64,000 bases of DNA from Dichetophora obliterata (GCA_963920525.1 OY986435.1:102906615-102970614), one strand, 5' to 3'; positions 1 through 11,590 are shown, counted from the first letter of the stretch. Numbers and translations are program-made. The notes: generated by a model not told the origin, from the sequence alone.

Positions 1-413
1 ATTAGTTCGTAACTATTTTGAGAATTCTTAACGCATTCGTAACTATTTCGTAACACTGATTTCGGAATATTTCCGAATAATTCGAAAGAGTTCCGAAATC
101 AAATTTTCAAATTTAAATGGTGAGGTGTTTGTAATATTTCGAGTTGAAAAAAATTGGTAGGCCTTGAGCCTAGCGGCATTTTAAATAATTTTCCATTTGT
201 AAAATAATTTAATTTTAAACAACTTTTTCTTTAAAACAGATGATACAAAATTTGGTTCTAATTTTAATTTTTACAGATGCAAATACAAACGACATGTCAG
301 ATTCACATTTATAATTTTTGGCGTGTCATTTGTACGAAACATATAGTCTGGGGCATCTTAAGCCCTAACTAAACTTTGATTCGAAATTGTTATTTTTGTA
401 TTTCATACGGTAC
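1..413 (+). repeat. Truncated MITE copy, identical to 5372-5784
   Basis: These 413 bases recur without a visible mismatch at 5372-5784, where they form the inner left part of a longer inverted-repeat element (5334-6174). The copy here lacks the left terminus because the window starts inside it. It ends abruptly after GTAC at 413, where an unrelated AT-rich sequence begins. No coding potential is seen. Confidence 0.9.
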
Positions 414-455
414 TTTTGTCGTCATAAAAATGACATAGTGAAAACCAAGCATAAG
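414..455 (+). repeat. Short repeat, inverted copy at 7378-7420
   Basis: A segment of about 41 bases starting TTTTGTCGTCATAAAAATGA recurs as its reverse complement near 7378-7420, with a 2-base indel. Its core is a small palindrome (GTCAT, four A, ATGAC). It is either the end of a MITE or two inverted copies of a short element. Confidence 0.6.
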
Positions 456-837
456 AATCGTTTCAGATGTTTTAAAAGTGAATAATTCGAAATTATTTTT
501 GCGTCATGTACACTGCCTGGGTAACCTATTGTTACCTGCCTTATGCGCAGTTTATAGTCGCAAATTGCTTGCAGTTTTATAGAATATTGGCGTTTACGCG
601 AAAAATAAATCTCGTGAAATTACTAGAGCCTCTGCTAATCTTATTTCGGAGCCATCGATATAGCCTACACACCCATTTCTTTGCCAGTTGCGGAGACAAT
701 TTGCTGTATTTCTCTTTCATTTGGCCAGTACAAGAACTTAAGGACCAGTTATAATAGACGTAAAGTAATGTGGTCTTATGTCAATTGAGCAGTGTGTTCT
801 TTCACTTCTTGTTTCAAACAATACTTTCTTATACAAG

Positions 838-1176
838 TAATTATAATAAACGTAACGTAATGTAACGGGACGTAAAGATACGTTGGATTTCGATTTCAAC
901 GTTACTTTACATTAGGCCTGTTCAAAGAACAACTAAACGTAATATTGTTGAACTACGCTTTTTGTTGAGGTTTCGTTATTAATGTGATATTTCTATATAT
1001 CCACAGCTATGGATGACGAAGTTTTAATTGAACTTGTACCGGAACGTGCAATTATTTACGACAAACAACTGCCTGGCTACTGCCTATTATAATTGCTACA
1101 ACGTTTTCTTACATTACGTCCCGTCCCGATGACAGTTGACAACATTTCGTTACATTACATTACGTCTATTATAATT
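838..1176. mobile_element. Short inverted-repeat element (MITE-like)
   Basis: The left end (838-866, ATTATAATAAACGTAACGTA and on) matches the reverse complement of 1149-1176 with few changes. A third partial copy of the end motif lies at 750-772. The interior has no gene. No clear target duplication was found. It abuts the Harbinger transposase relic on its right, so it may be a non-autonomous relative or an insertion that truncated that gene. Confidence 0.45.
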
Positions 1177-1189
1177 CTACCTTAACTCT

Positions 1190-1658
1190 TCAATCTTAAT
1201 ATGGCCTTAAAAACTCTTTCAGTTATATTTTCAATAGTGCCTCCTCCAACACCAAATAACGAAGCCACTTTTCGAACAGATTGTCCATCGCCAGAAGATC
1301 CCAACCGATAAAGCACTATTTTAAGTTGCAACTCGAGTGGAAGTTGTGTAGCACTTGAGGTAGTATTAAAAACAGCATCGTTTTAAATGAGGTCTACGAT
1401 ACGTTCGAATTCGTAGGGACGGACAAGAATCATCTGGTTGAATGTGCCGTCAAGATTTGTAAGAACATTTTTCTGCCAATTAGAGCATTTTGGCTGTCTG
1501 TAAAACTTTCAAATGCTTCATCTTCTTCGTCATCTCCATCAACTTTTGTAGTGAATAAAAACATTTCTGCAAATACTTGTTTCAACTCCTAATAAAGCTA
1601 ATGCTTGATTTACGCACAAAGCAGCTATAATTTTAATTTTTTCACTTTTGTTTGCCAT
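1190..1658 (-). pseudogene. Harbinger (PIF-type) transposase N-terminal relic
   Basis: Read on the minus strand from an ATG at 1658, the sequence gives MANKSEKIKIIAALCVNQAL. Several stops and frame changes follow. Then comes a clean stretch of about 50 residues (LPLELQLKIVLYRLGSSGDG, then a VRKVASLFGVG-type helix-turn-helix and TIENITERVFKAI). That pattern is characteristic of the N-terminal part of Harbinger/HARBI1-like nucleases, which cut and paste DNA flanked by 3-bp target duplications. The catalytic DDE half is missing: the similarity stops at about 1190 where an inverted-repeat element begins. It is dead. The family call rests on the pattern of this short stretch. Confidence 0.6.
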
Positions 1659-1939
1659 TTTAGTTAACTTTACTTATCATGATTAGCTGATTTAGTGTAG
1701 AAATGGGACATACAACGATACAACGTTTAAGGAATGTATACATGTGTCGTAATTTTCTAGAACTTTGATATGCGACATAAGACATAAGACAGGCCTTGTG
1801 AATTGCCTAAATGTTGTTTATTTATATTTGTTTGTTGTACTTTAAATGAACTTAATTCTTATTTGTACTAATCCTATATGAAATGAAATGAAAACTTCGT
1901 AAACGACTGACAAGCAGATGATAAGCAATTTAAATATGA

Positions 1940-2285
1940 CTTTTACTTTTGATCGAAAAAATAAGTAAAATTTTAACTGATATTTTTGATCGAAAAAATA
2001 AAAGTCAAATTTTAACTTATTACATGAATTTAATTGTGAGTTTTAGATCAAGTAAGATTTTAAGAAGGCAACAATAATAATTCATGTAATAATTTAAATA
2101 ATAGATCAGAATTAATTAACTAACGTAAAATTTTAACTTTAATCACTGACCAAAATAATGAAAGTAAAATTTTACCTTATATTGTTGATTAAAAAATTAA
2201 AGTAAAATTTTAAGTAAAATATAACTTTATAAACTGATCGAAAAAATAAGTCCAATTTTAACTCTTATTTTTGATCGAATCAAAA
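1940..2285. repeat. Degenerate local repeats of a GATCGAAAAAATAA...TTTTAACT unit
   Basis: At least six imperfect, irregularly spaced copies of a unit containing TTTTGATCGAAAAAATAA and GTAAAATTTTAACT lie here. It is AT-rich with no open frame of note. It looks like decayed subterminal repeats or a small satellite patch. The next 480 bases up to the Tigger element hold nothing I recognise. Confidence 0.5.
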
Positions 2286-2769
2286 TCGGTGAGAAAATAA
2301 TGATAATTTATTGACTTGAAAAAAAATCAGAAAAATTAAAAACATTAAAGATTATTATTCCTTAGCTAACAATCAACACATTGCTATAATAAAATATCGA
2401 ATAGACTAATTCTTTCCATCTGACTTCCCCTTGGTGCTTTTTCAAAAACTCTATTTTGATATAAATAATTATAAACAAAATAATGCAAAATTAAGTCAAG
2501 AAATTTTTTTTTAGGTACACTCTAATAATACATTTACACCGAAACTAAAACACTTTTTATCGCTATAGAGTTTTATCTCAAAACACGAGTGTTAACACCG
2601 TTTTTTCACGTTTTAGTTTGGCGTTTATGTTTTCTTATGGCTAACTCACACGGGATTGTTTGATTGGCAATCAATGAACTTTTCTTACGCTCTTTTAAAT
2701 TTTGATTGTTGGTAGAATGTTGGTAGCTCACACGACACGCCAATCTGGGTTTGACATTTCTTTGAAATA

Positions 2770-4699
2770 CAGTTGAACTTCGATTAACCGTGATGCTCGG
2801 GACCGGGCTAATCACGGAAAACCGAAAATCACGGTTAAAAGAGGTAAAATTTTACATGTATAAATTTTATTATTTTTATTTATTTTTGACAAAAACATGT
2901 AAATCTGCGTCTATAAACAACTTATCATATCTCTAGTCTTTAGTAGGAAGTCTGTCTAATGTTTTTAGCTTTTGATTGTTCTTCCAACAAATGAGTTTGT
3001 ATGCGATATATTTGCATTTTATCTGGTTCTGAAATACTACTTGGACAATTAAAGTTTTCTAAAAAACCTAACAAAATACTACTAGCCTCTATTGCCTGAG
3101 CCAATGTAGGCGGTTCGTCCGCATTTCCTCCATCTTATTCCTCGGAATTTGAATCAAGCTCATCTTCTTGGCTTTGGGTAACCATGTCTACGATTTCGTC
3201 TTTAGATACAATAGCAAACGGAGCGACATCAGAGTCGCACACCATCCACTTTTCGACAGCATCAATCGTACATCCAGACGGTATGGTTATATCTGTTTGT
3301 ATATCAACAAGGCTATCTGGAGCATCTTCATTATGAGATAGTAAGTTATTCCAAACTCTTTCTAGAACTTGTGGAGTTACAGAGTCCCACGAAGCTGCGG
3401 CTGCCCACAAAGCTGTCTTAATATTCAAAGATTTAAAGAAATCACGTCTATCATTAGCACCAACAAGTTTTTGAACGATCCGTTTACGGTAGTGACATTT
3501 GAAGCTCCGAATTACTCCTTGATCCATAGGCTGAATCAAGGACGTTGATGTTCCTTTGCTTCTGGTACAAAATTTTGATTACACCACTCCAGAAATAGCT
3601 GTTGTGTTACCCAAGCTTTCTTATTAGATTTATAAATCACAGGAAGGTGTTCAACGTTTTTTAAAGCTCTTGGATGGGCACTTTTTTCTATTATCATCAA
3701 TTTACACTTGTGAGTTCCTGCAGCATTTGAACAAACTAGCACTGTGATTCTCTCCTTGGATTCCTTGTACCCTTCAATAGAATATTCATTACCACTAGCC
3801 AAAGAACTCTGAGGCAAACACCTCCAAAATAGACTGGTTTCGTCTGCATTGTAGATCTGTTCAGTTGTAAGTTGTTCGTTTTACAAACATCGTAGCAGAC
3901 TCATAATCAGCACACTCCTTTTCTCCCGTAGATTTCAGTCGACGGATTCCATGACATTTTTTGAATTTATCCAACCAACCAAATGAATAAGTGCACTCTG
4001 AATTCATGTTTAACTTCAAATGGAACATTTTTGCCTTTTTGACAATCATTTCGCCTGAAGTTCAGAAGCAAATTTCAGTTTAAGTTCATACAATATCTCG
4101 ATTTCAGTTAATTTACCTGAAATTGGAGTTCCCTTAAATCTTTCTTGCCGAAACCATTCATATGTTGCGAAATCAACTTTTGGATTTTCGGATGTTTTTA
4201 GGGTATATCTGTGTTTAAGGCCAAGCATTGAATCAGCATCGGAGCAAAATTTTAAAATCCGATCTTTTTTTTATTAAATCGGATACAATTGAATGCCAAC
4301 TCCATATTTTTCAGACAACATTTTAAAAGGTACTTTACGTTTTGAGTATTCATTAATCAGCTCCATTTTTTCTTTAATTGAAAGAACCTTTCTTGCTCTT
4401 TTCGCGGATTTAGTTTTTGACGGTGGCATGATGTAAGGAAAACACGTCTTGACAGATCAAATTTCACACTGATGAATGAATACATATGAAAATTGATATG
4501 AAAATTACACTTTCATGAAAAAGGGGAATCACCGAATTTTAATATGAGAGATGTGTGTGTATTATACGAAAAAAACAAACAAGCAGTCATATGGACATGT
4601 GCATCACGGATAATAGAGGTAAATCACGGTTAATAGAGGTAAAAAATCAACCACTCAGCATCACGGTTAATAGAGTCACGGTTAATCGAAGTTCAACTG
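2770..4699 (-). mobile_element. Tigger/pogo-type DNA transposon with TIRs
   Basis: The two ends are exact inverted copies over about 24 bases (2770-2793, beginning CAGTTGAACTTCGATTAACC, and 4676-4699). Extra copies of TCACGGTTAATAGAGGTAAA-like subterminal repeats lie inside both ends. CAGTTGAAC...-type termini and the transposase between them are typical of the Tigger branch of the Tc1-mariner-pogo superfamily. A TA target dinucleotide is present on the left (2768-2769). The right flank reads AC, so one side of the duplication has been lost. Confidence 0.85.
2940..4429 (-). pseudogene. Tigger/jerky-like transposase, frameshifted and deleted
   Basis: From an ATG at 4429 the frame reads MPPSKTKSAKRARKVLSIKE, the CENP-B/psq-type helix-turn-helix start of pogo transposases. 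After two stops it continues in pieces (4228-4046, 4049-3861, 3817-3536, 3539-3135). The DDE domain is recognisable: first catalytic Asp in YNADETSLFW, then ITVLVCSNAAGTHKCKL, SAHPRALKN and NKKAWVTQQLF, and the third acidic site in IQPMDQGVI. The stretch carrying the second Asp (normally in an LDNAPGH-like motif) and the following linker is missing between the pieces ending at 3536 and starting at 3539. This is an internal deletion of roughly 50 residues judged against the family. Another in-frame stop follows the acidic tail at 3135, and homologous-looking coding continues to about 2940. It cannot be active. Confidence 0.85.
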
Positions 4700-5333
4700 A
4701 CTTTTTCTCCTCCACTTTATTTTGTGCTATAAAAACTCTTTCTTGTTTTCTATTTCTTGTTTTTAAAAGCACACTTACTTGTCGGCTTTTTTTTTTTGTT
4801 CACTTCATTAATTCACTTGTTAAGAATAAGGGTTTCATGCAACGATTTTTCCATTATGTTTTCGTAAAAAGCTAATACGTTTCTTTAACAAAAGTACTTT
4901 TTTGGTACTTAAACTCAGCAAAAATTTTATTTCGCCACCCAGCAACACTGTTCAGATTGCTGATTGCTGCCATGTACAGCAATCAAAAAATTAACAAATT
5001 TTATTGCTGCAATCTGTGTTCATCCGCCCTTGCTCTCAGTGCTTTTTACAGATTCCCATTGAAAGCAACAACAAAACGAGTAAACTGTTTGATTGGCAAT
5101 CACCGTGTGAGTTGGAGATTACTGTTCCATTTTTGCTTATATTTTGCTCATTTTCGTAGCTTTTACAGCTTGAGGTGTTGCCACCTTTCATTTTTACCAT
5201 GATATGTTTCGGCCTTTAGTGTTTTAATGGTGTTTTATAATAAAACGGGCTGTGAGGTGTTTTAAATTTTGTATGGTAAAACACTTAAAATAAGTCGTGT
5301 TTTGGCTCTTAAATGCGATAAATGCATAAAACA
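4700..5333. other. Spacer between Tigger and the next MITE
   Basis: This is AT-rich with no credible gene. GTTTGATTGGCAATC occurs both here (5087-5101) and left of Tigger (2658-2672), each next to an ACTCACACGG-like or CCGTGTGAG-like word in opposite arrangement. The Tigger element may therefore have jumped into an older inverted-repeat element. The evidence is only two short words. Confidence 0.3.
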
Positions 5334-6174
5334 CCCTGCAAACCAAAGTTTCCGAATTTGTCTGAATTCCGATTAGTTCGTAACTATTTTGAGAATTCTT
5401 AACGCATTCGTAACTATTTCGTAACACTGATTTCGGAATATTTCCGAATAATTCGAAAGAGTTCCGAAATCAAATTTTCAAATTTAAATGGTGAGGTGTT
5501 TGTAATATTTCGAGTTGAAAAAAATTGGTAGGCCTTGAGCCTAGCGGCATTTTAAATAATTTTCCATTTGTAAAATAATTTAATTTTAAACAACTTTTTC
5601 TTTAAAACAGATGATACAAAATTTGGTTCTAATTTTAATTTTTACAGATGCAAATACAAACGACATGTCAGATTCACATTTATAATTTTTGGCGTGTCAT
5701 TTGTACGAAACATATAGTCTGGGGCATCTTAAGCCCTAACTAAACTTTGATTCGAAATTGTTATTTTTGTATTTCATACGGTACAAAAATCATTAAGAGA
5801 TCGTTGCAAATTTGATTCTTCGTTTCGTTACGGATTCGGTGCTACAATTCGTTAAGAAATTGTAATGAATTTGTAAAAAATTAGTTACGAAAACGATAAT
5901 TCAATTGTTTACGAATTTGTTACGAAATCGATACGTCAATTCTTTACGAATTTGTTACGAATTCGTTACGAATACGATACTCCAATCTTTACGAATTTGT
6001 TACGAATTCGTTACTAAAATTCCTTCTGAATTCTTTACGACAATTCGTTACGAATTCGTATCAACCCCTCCATACGCATACGATTGTCGTTATGAAATCG
6101 GAGCGAATTCGGATGCCGAACTCGGAATAATTTCGAAAAATTCGTAACGAATTCGGAAACTTTGGTTTACTGGG
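5334..6174. mobile_element. Non-autonomous DNA element (MITE) with TTACGAATTCG repeats
   Basis: The left end (5334 on, CCCTGCAAACCAAAGTTTCC) and right end (to 6174) are inverted copies over about 25 bases with few differences. The interior 5800-6090 is built of many imperfect GTTACGAATTYGTTACGAA units, which give spurious short open frames. 5372-5784 equals window positions 1-413 exactly. There is no transposase. A 2-bp CA on each side could be the target duplication, but this is weak. Confidence 0.7.
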
Positions 6175-6609
6175 CACGTTTTGAAGGTTTGGTGTAAACG
6201 TATTATAACACACCAATTGAAACACGTTGAAATTTTAAAACGATCGCATTTTATTTTCTTATTAAAAAAAAAGGTGGTGCAGTTGGGGAACCCCTCTTCG
6301 TTCCTGACGCTTTTTCTCCAACTTCGAATGTAATTTGAAATTAAATCAGTATATTTTTATTATTTTGTGTTTTATTAAGTTTTTTTAAGTCAAATAATGT
6401 AAATGAACAATCAAATCAAAAGGTTTAATTTAATATTTTAGGAAAAAAGATTTATTTATTGAAAATTAACATATAAAATTTAATAAGAGATGAAAATAGG
6501 CAGTAACCGTTCCTATCGATGTTTGTTTCATGTATGGAGCTTGAATTGATAAAAAAGTTGGATTTATAAAAAAGTTTTGAAATTCTTACATCTGATTCGA
6601 AAACAGTGA

Positions 6610-6717
6610 CAAAGAATATAAAACAAAAACACATGTTTAGGGTTCACCCTTAATACTGCCAGCACATATACAAAGAGTATGAAACAAAAAACACATTTCC
6701 AGGGTTCACCCTAGTGT
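6610..6717 (+). repeat. Imperfect tandem duplication, about 62-bp unit
   Basis: GACAAAGAATATAAAACAAA and the following AACACATGTTTAGGGTTCACCC recur about 62 bases later with a few substitutions. No gene is visible from 6175 to 7019. Confidence 0.6.
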
Positions 6718-7019
6718 CAAAAAACTTTTTTAAATTCTAAGATCAGATTACACCGTTTTACACACATTTGCTGCAGTGTGCATTTCCTTAAACTTAATTG
6801 CAATAAAGATTCTCACGTATGACTTCTTCTGCGTATGACTTCTTCTCACGAAAACAAATACACAAATTTTTCACTTTTCATGCAAATATATCTGCTGTTT
6901 TTAAATATATTTTATTTAATGTTTTTTTTTATTCAGGAGTCTAATAATGAGACTTAACAAAAATATTTCTTCATCTTGTTTTGTAATAATTCTATCCATC
7001 CTTTTAACGAATTTTATTA

Positions 7020-7577
7020 CCCTAGTGTCAATATTATTGCTATTGTTTTCTAATATTGCATCGCTCCTTTGTCCAATAACGCCCACTTACTTGATCGTAA
7101 TTTGTAATAATTGTGCCTACCCCTGTACTAAATTTCAGTACCCTAGTGTCAATAATATTCAAAATACAGTAATTTTCTAATGTTGCCACGCTCCCTTGTT
7201 GAATAAATTCTACTTTCTTGAGCGTAATTAGTAATATTTGTGCCTACCCTTGTATTAAATTTCATTACCCTAAGTCTATTATTCGAGATAGTGGTTTTAT
7301 AATATTGACATGTCCCTTCGTCGAATAAAGCCGACTTACTTGACCGTAATTGACCCCTATACTAAATTTCAGTACCTTATGCTTGGTTTTCACTATGTCA
7401 TTTTTATGACGACACAAAAGCTTATCACCTGAAATATCAACTTAAAAAAACTCTAGACCATTTTCTGCATAGCTCCATTTAATAATTTATTTGTTTTTTA
7501 ATTTTCCAAGATTGCCAAAAAAAATAAATAAAAAAAAATAATTGTGCCTGCCCCTGTATTAAATTTCAGTATCCTAG
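7020..7577 (+). repeat. About 125-bp tandem repeat, three copies plus an interrupted fourth
   Basis: Units begin CCCTAGTGTCAATATT, CCCTAGTGTCAATAATATTC and CCCTAAGTCTATTATTCG at about 7020, 7141 and 7267. Each ends with a TGCCTACCCCTGTACTAAAT-like segment and TTTCAGTA. The array breaks at 7378, where the inverted short repeat matching 414-455 begins. The tail of a further unit (TGCCTGCCCCTGTATTAAAT) reappears at 7545-7577. The 7378-7540 block therefore looks like an insertion into the array. Confidence 0.7.
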
Positions 7578-7914
7578 AAAAAGAAACACAAGAGCGCAGT
7601 AATACAAATAACACGCTTATAGAAAATTTCGAAAATATTTATTCAGCGAGCAAAAATTTTAACGAACCTCCTGACGCTACTTAAGAGTTTTCCAGCCAGG
7701 GTAGTACTCAGCGACTATCCAGGGTTCTGTCTCAAGAATTTGGAGGGTTTTTGATGGGTCCGCTTGCACTCCTTTTTTAAGGGAGCACTAGAGATGGTGG
7801 AGATGCGTGGCTGTTGGTCCACTTGATGATGGCTATATGGGTGACAGCCGTTTTGTCTCGTTGGTACGTCCGTCAGTTGTGTTTGAAAGGGGTTAGGCGA
7901 AGGTGTTTGGGTAG

Positions 7915-8310
7915 CTTCGACGCGAGACTGAATTTATCTGTTGATGTTCTCCTGCCATCAAGCGTGAAGTGAAAGTACGGGAGTAGTGGGGGTGTAGGCT
8001 CGTGTAGAGCTAGCAAAAGGACAAGCAGGGCTCTGAGGGATGTTGGTTTCTCTGTGCCGCTGAACTTGCCTGTAATAGGATTTCTTTAACCAAGGGTTTT
8101 GTTAATGGAAAGGCAAGTGTAGAACTTGTGGCGCTTCAACGCAAGACTGAGTTTACGGACGTTCCTCAGCCATCCAGCGTGAAGGTAAAAGGAAGGTTAG
8201 CCGAGTGGTCGGCTCGTGCAGAGTTAGCGAAAGGACAAGCAGGGCTCTGACGGATGGTGGTTCCTCTGTGCCGCTGAACTTGCCTATAACCAGGACGCTT
8301 TGGTGGGTTT
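7915..8310 (+). repeat. GC-richer direct duplication, about 215-bp period
   Basis: 7915-8090 and 8128-8300 share long diverged segments, including AGGACAAGCAGGGCTCTGA, TCTGTGCCGCTGAACTTGCC and a GCGAGACTGA/GCAAGACTGA stretch. The block is more GC-rich than its surroundings and is followed at 8390-8400 by an AATAAA signal. It could be part of a retroelement untranslated region or LTR, but I found no partner LTR and no coding sequence to prove it. Confidence 0.5.
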
Positions 8311-9156
8311 TGGGAGCACTTACCGTCGTGGTGTTGATGTCCGTTCGATCGTCAACCTTGTCGCTAGTCCAACTTAGTTGTCTAATATTGTTAAATAAAA
8401 ATGCAGCACGTCTGTTCAGCTTCGCGTCTCCAACTGGACTCTTTATTTCAAACTCAAAACTTATTCTAAATGGTGGCTGGCACCAGCGTCATCTGACGTA
8501 TGCAATTATACTTTCATTTAACTTAAACGAGACGGCTATACCTAAACTCGGCTGTGTGAGCGAGCAGCTGTTTTAACACAATTAAGTAGTTAGGTATGTA
8601 GTTATGTTAGTAGGTGTGTTTCCGTACTCTACACTGTGTAAGATTTGTGTAACTTCTGGTAAGCTCGAACTGAGAGAGTAAAAATGAAATTTGAGATTAT
8701 TAATTGGCGTAATTTTGTTTGTGAAGTAAATATTTTTAAGCTATAAAATCTTTTAATCTATGTTTTGAGTTATAAAATTACTTCAAATAATTTATTTATA
8801 GTTAAAAATGGAAGATCAAAAGAAACTGGAATTTGTAAATTTATTTTTAGCAGCACAATTTGTGAATATTTGAGAAAAACATAAGCAAACATTTGACATT
8901 TGCTTGTTCTTCTTGATGCTTCTTCTTATTGATGCTTGTTCTTAATTTACTCGAAGTCTTGAGTTCTAGCACGCTCTGTGCACATTCTGTGTTCGAGAGA
9001 GCGATTTTATGCTTGTTCTTCTTCTCCCATTTCTTACACAAAAAGTACGGAAACAGAAAATAGCGACTCACAAGTCACACAGTGTGAGTACGGAAACAGA
9101 CCTAGTATGTTTAATCAGGGTTCAGAATATTCACACCTTCACTCACAAACATTTGC

Positions 9157-10483
9157 TTGAAGCACACAACACACAATTTTATTTTCATTTAATTTTTGTT
9201 TTTAATGTAGTTATCGTGTTGTTGATCATCCAACATGAATTCTTCGTTTTAATATTTGCTTGTGCGTCACAAACTCAAACAATGATCGATCTCAACAATT
9301 CTCTGTGTTTCAGTTTTACACTTATGTTTGCGTCAAAATGTTCATGTTGGAGAATGCAGGCCTTTGTCAAAACCAAAACAAAGACAATTTTTTTAAACAT
9401 GAACAACTGGTGTTTGCAAAATTGTCTTTGTTTGTGTCGGTCATTAAGACCGATCACTACCGTCGTGTGGCGTAAAAAACAAATGCTGTTCTGGTTGCTG
9501 TGCAGCGTATTTAACTGGTTTTGGACCAAGTGTAGCAAATTTTCGGCGTCAATTAAAAAATATTTTAAAATATTAAAATAATAACCTAATAATGTCTTTT
9601 CAAGAGTTTAAATCGTCATTTATCAGTGTTAAGAGGTCGCTGATTTTGAATCTAAAGTCAGAATTTTAAAATTCAAGATGGTGAATAGGGTTGCCACCTT
9701 AATTTTTTGTAGTTTTATGAATTCGGGGCAGGCAAAAAAAAAATGGTACACCAAAAATGGTTCGCTGAATCCGAATCCGTTGTCAGAATTTCCAAATTAT
9801 AAAATTTTCGCAATTCGAAATCAGCGACCCCTTAACACTGATAAATGACGTTTAAAACCCTTGAAAAGACATAATATTAGGTGGCAACCCTATTATTTCA
9901 AAATTTTATAATTTGGAAATTCTGACAACGGATTCGGATTCAACGACCCATTTTTGGTGTACCATTTTTTTTGCCAGCCCCGAATTCATAGAACTACAAA
10001 AAATTAAGGTGGCAACCCTATCCACTATCTTGAATTTTAAAATTCTGATTTTAGATTCGAAATCAGCGACCCCTTAACACTGATAAATGACGATTAAAAC
10101 TCTTGAAAAGACATATTATTAGGTTATCACATTAATATTTTAAAATATTTTCTAATTGACGCCGAAATTTGCTACACTTGGCCAAAAACCAGTTAATTAC
10201 GCTGCACAGCAACCAGAACAGCATTTGTTTTTTGCGCCACGACGCTAGTGATCGGTCTTAATGACCGACAACACAAAGACAATTTGTTCATGTTGGAAAA
10301 ATTGTCTTTGTTTTGGTTTTGACAAAGGCCTGAATTCTCCAACATGAACATTTTGACGCAAACATAAGTGTAAAACTGAAACACAGAGAATTGTTGAGAT
10401 CGATCATTGTTTGATCAACAACACGATAACTACGTTACACACAAAAATTAAATGAAAATAAAATTGTGTGTTGTGTGCTTCAA
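9157..10483. mobile_element. Large foldback element (long inverted repeat)
   Basis: The left arm 9157-9808 and right arm 9900-10483 are reverse complements of each other with modest divergence. The left arm has an extra block of about 50 bases around 9232-9280. The spacer 9809-9899 is itself a copy of the arm segment containing ACCCCTTAACACTGATAAAT, found at about 9588-9650 and 10059-10128. No transposase is present. The short open frames in both arms (for example 9275-9538 and 10193-10384, minus) arise from the same repeat and are not credible genes. If transcribed it would fold into a long double-stranded RNA. Confidence 0.85.
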
Positions 10484-11590
10484 ATAGTGTTTATTTATAT
10501 TTATGTTGGAGATTTCTGTTACATGAATGAAAATTTCTGAACCCTGTGTTTAATATTCGAACTGAAGGTCTGATACAGGGTGAGGGCACATAATTTGAAC
10601 CTAGTCCTCAATCTTTAAACGGTTAAGGTAAGACAAATGGTAAGTATTAAATTCATTGCATTATAGTAATTACAGTAACTACCTACTTCATTAGTTCACT
10701 TATTATACTACCTAATTATAGAAACCTTATATACAAATACATTATAAGAGTATAATATTTATATGAATTCATATGCTATAAGTAATTAACAAAATAAAGT
10801 TCATCATGTAGTTGATGCAGCTGCTGTTGTATGTATGTCTGTGTGGGGCATCGCGTTATTGCTGTGGCTGTGTCGTTGCGCTGCTCTCAGACAAAGTCAG
10901 TGTAGTGGTAGTGCTGGTTATCTTCGGTGTATGCGGCGGCTGCTGTTGTCGCCGTTGTTATGTCGAAAATTTTTTTACATATGAACGATGATGTATTCCA
11001 GGGGCGCTGCAGGGCGCTATTTTTGTGGCCGTTTGGTTAGGCGCTCTATTGTGAGGGCCGGTTTTGACAAAATTACACAAATTTTACGACGCTTCAAACA
11101 TAGCAAAGCGAACAGTGTTAGCTTATTTTAACATGGAAAAAGAGTTGCAGAAAGACGATTTTAAGAATGAGTGTTTGGAGTGCGTTTGATTTTTATGATG
11201 CTTTGCCATTCACCACGGAATGGTTTTTCAATACGCTTAACAATATTTAAACTTGTTCGAAAAGTACAAGCAAAAATCGTTAATTTTAAATGAATGCTAA
11301 AAATATGGTGTTTGTTTAGTAATGTTTCATATTAATTAATAACTTATTGTTTAAGAAATTTTAAATTAATTTATGAACAATGTGAGTTTTTTAAATCAGA
11401 CATATTGTTGTAGGATTTATTTGATTTTTTATTTGATTTAATGAAGACAACTTTATATAGGTATCACAGCATTTAAAACTACGTTAACGCAATACGCTGA
11501 TACAGTAAACTGCGCTTGGGTTGGTGTATCATCTCAGCATTTTTTTATGCTTTACCCATGTCTAGTATATAGTTCGACTACGCCCATTTT
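10484..11590. other. No recognisable feature
   Basis: AT-rich, except for a GC-richer, GCTG/GTTG-rich patch at 10810-10960 without a long open frame. I see no gene, terminal repeat or target duplication. Confidence 0.5.

Noticed and set aside
9009..9581. 190-codon plus-strand ORF
   Set aside because: It lies mostly in a foldback arm, has no known domain, and the other arm does not preserve it.
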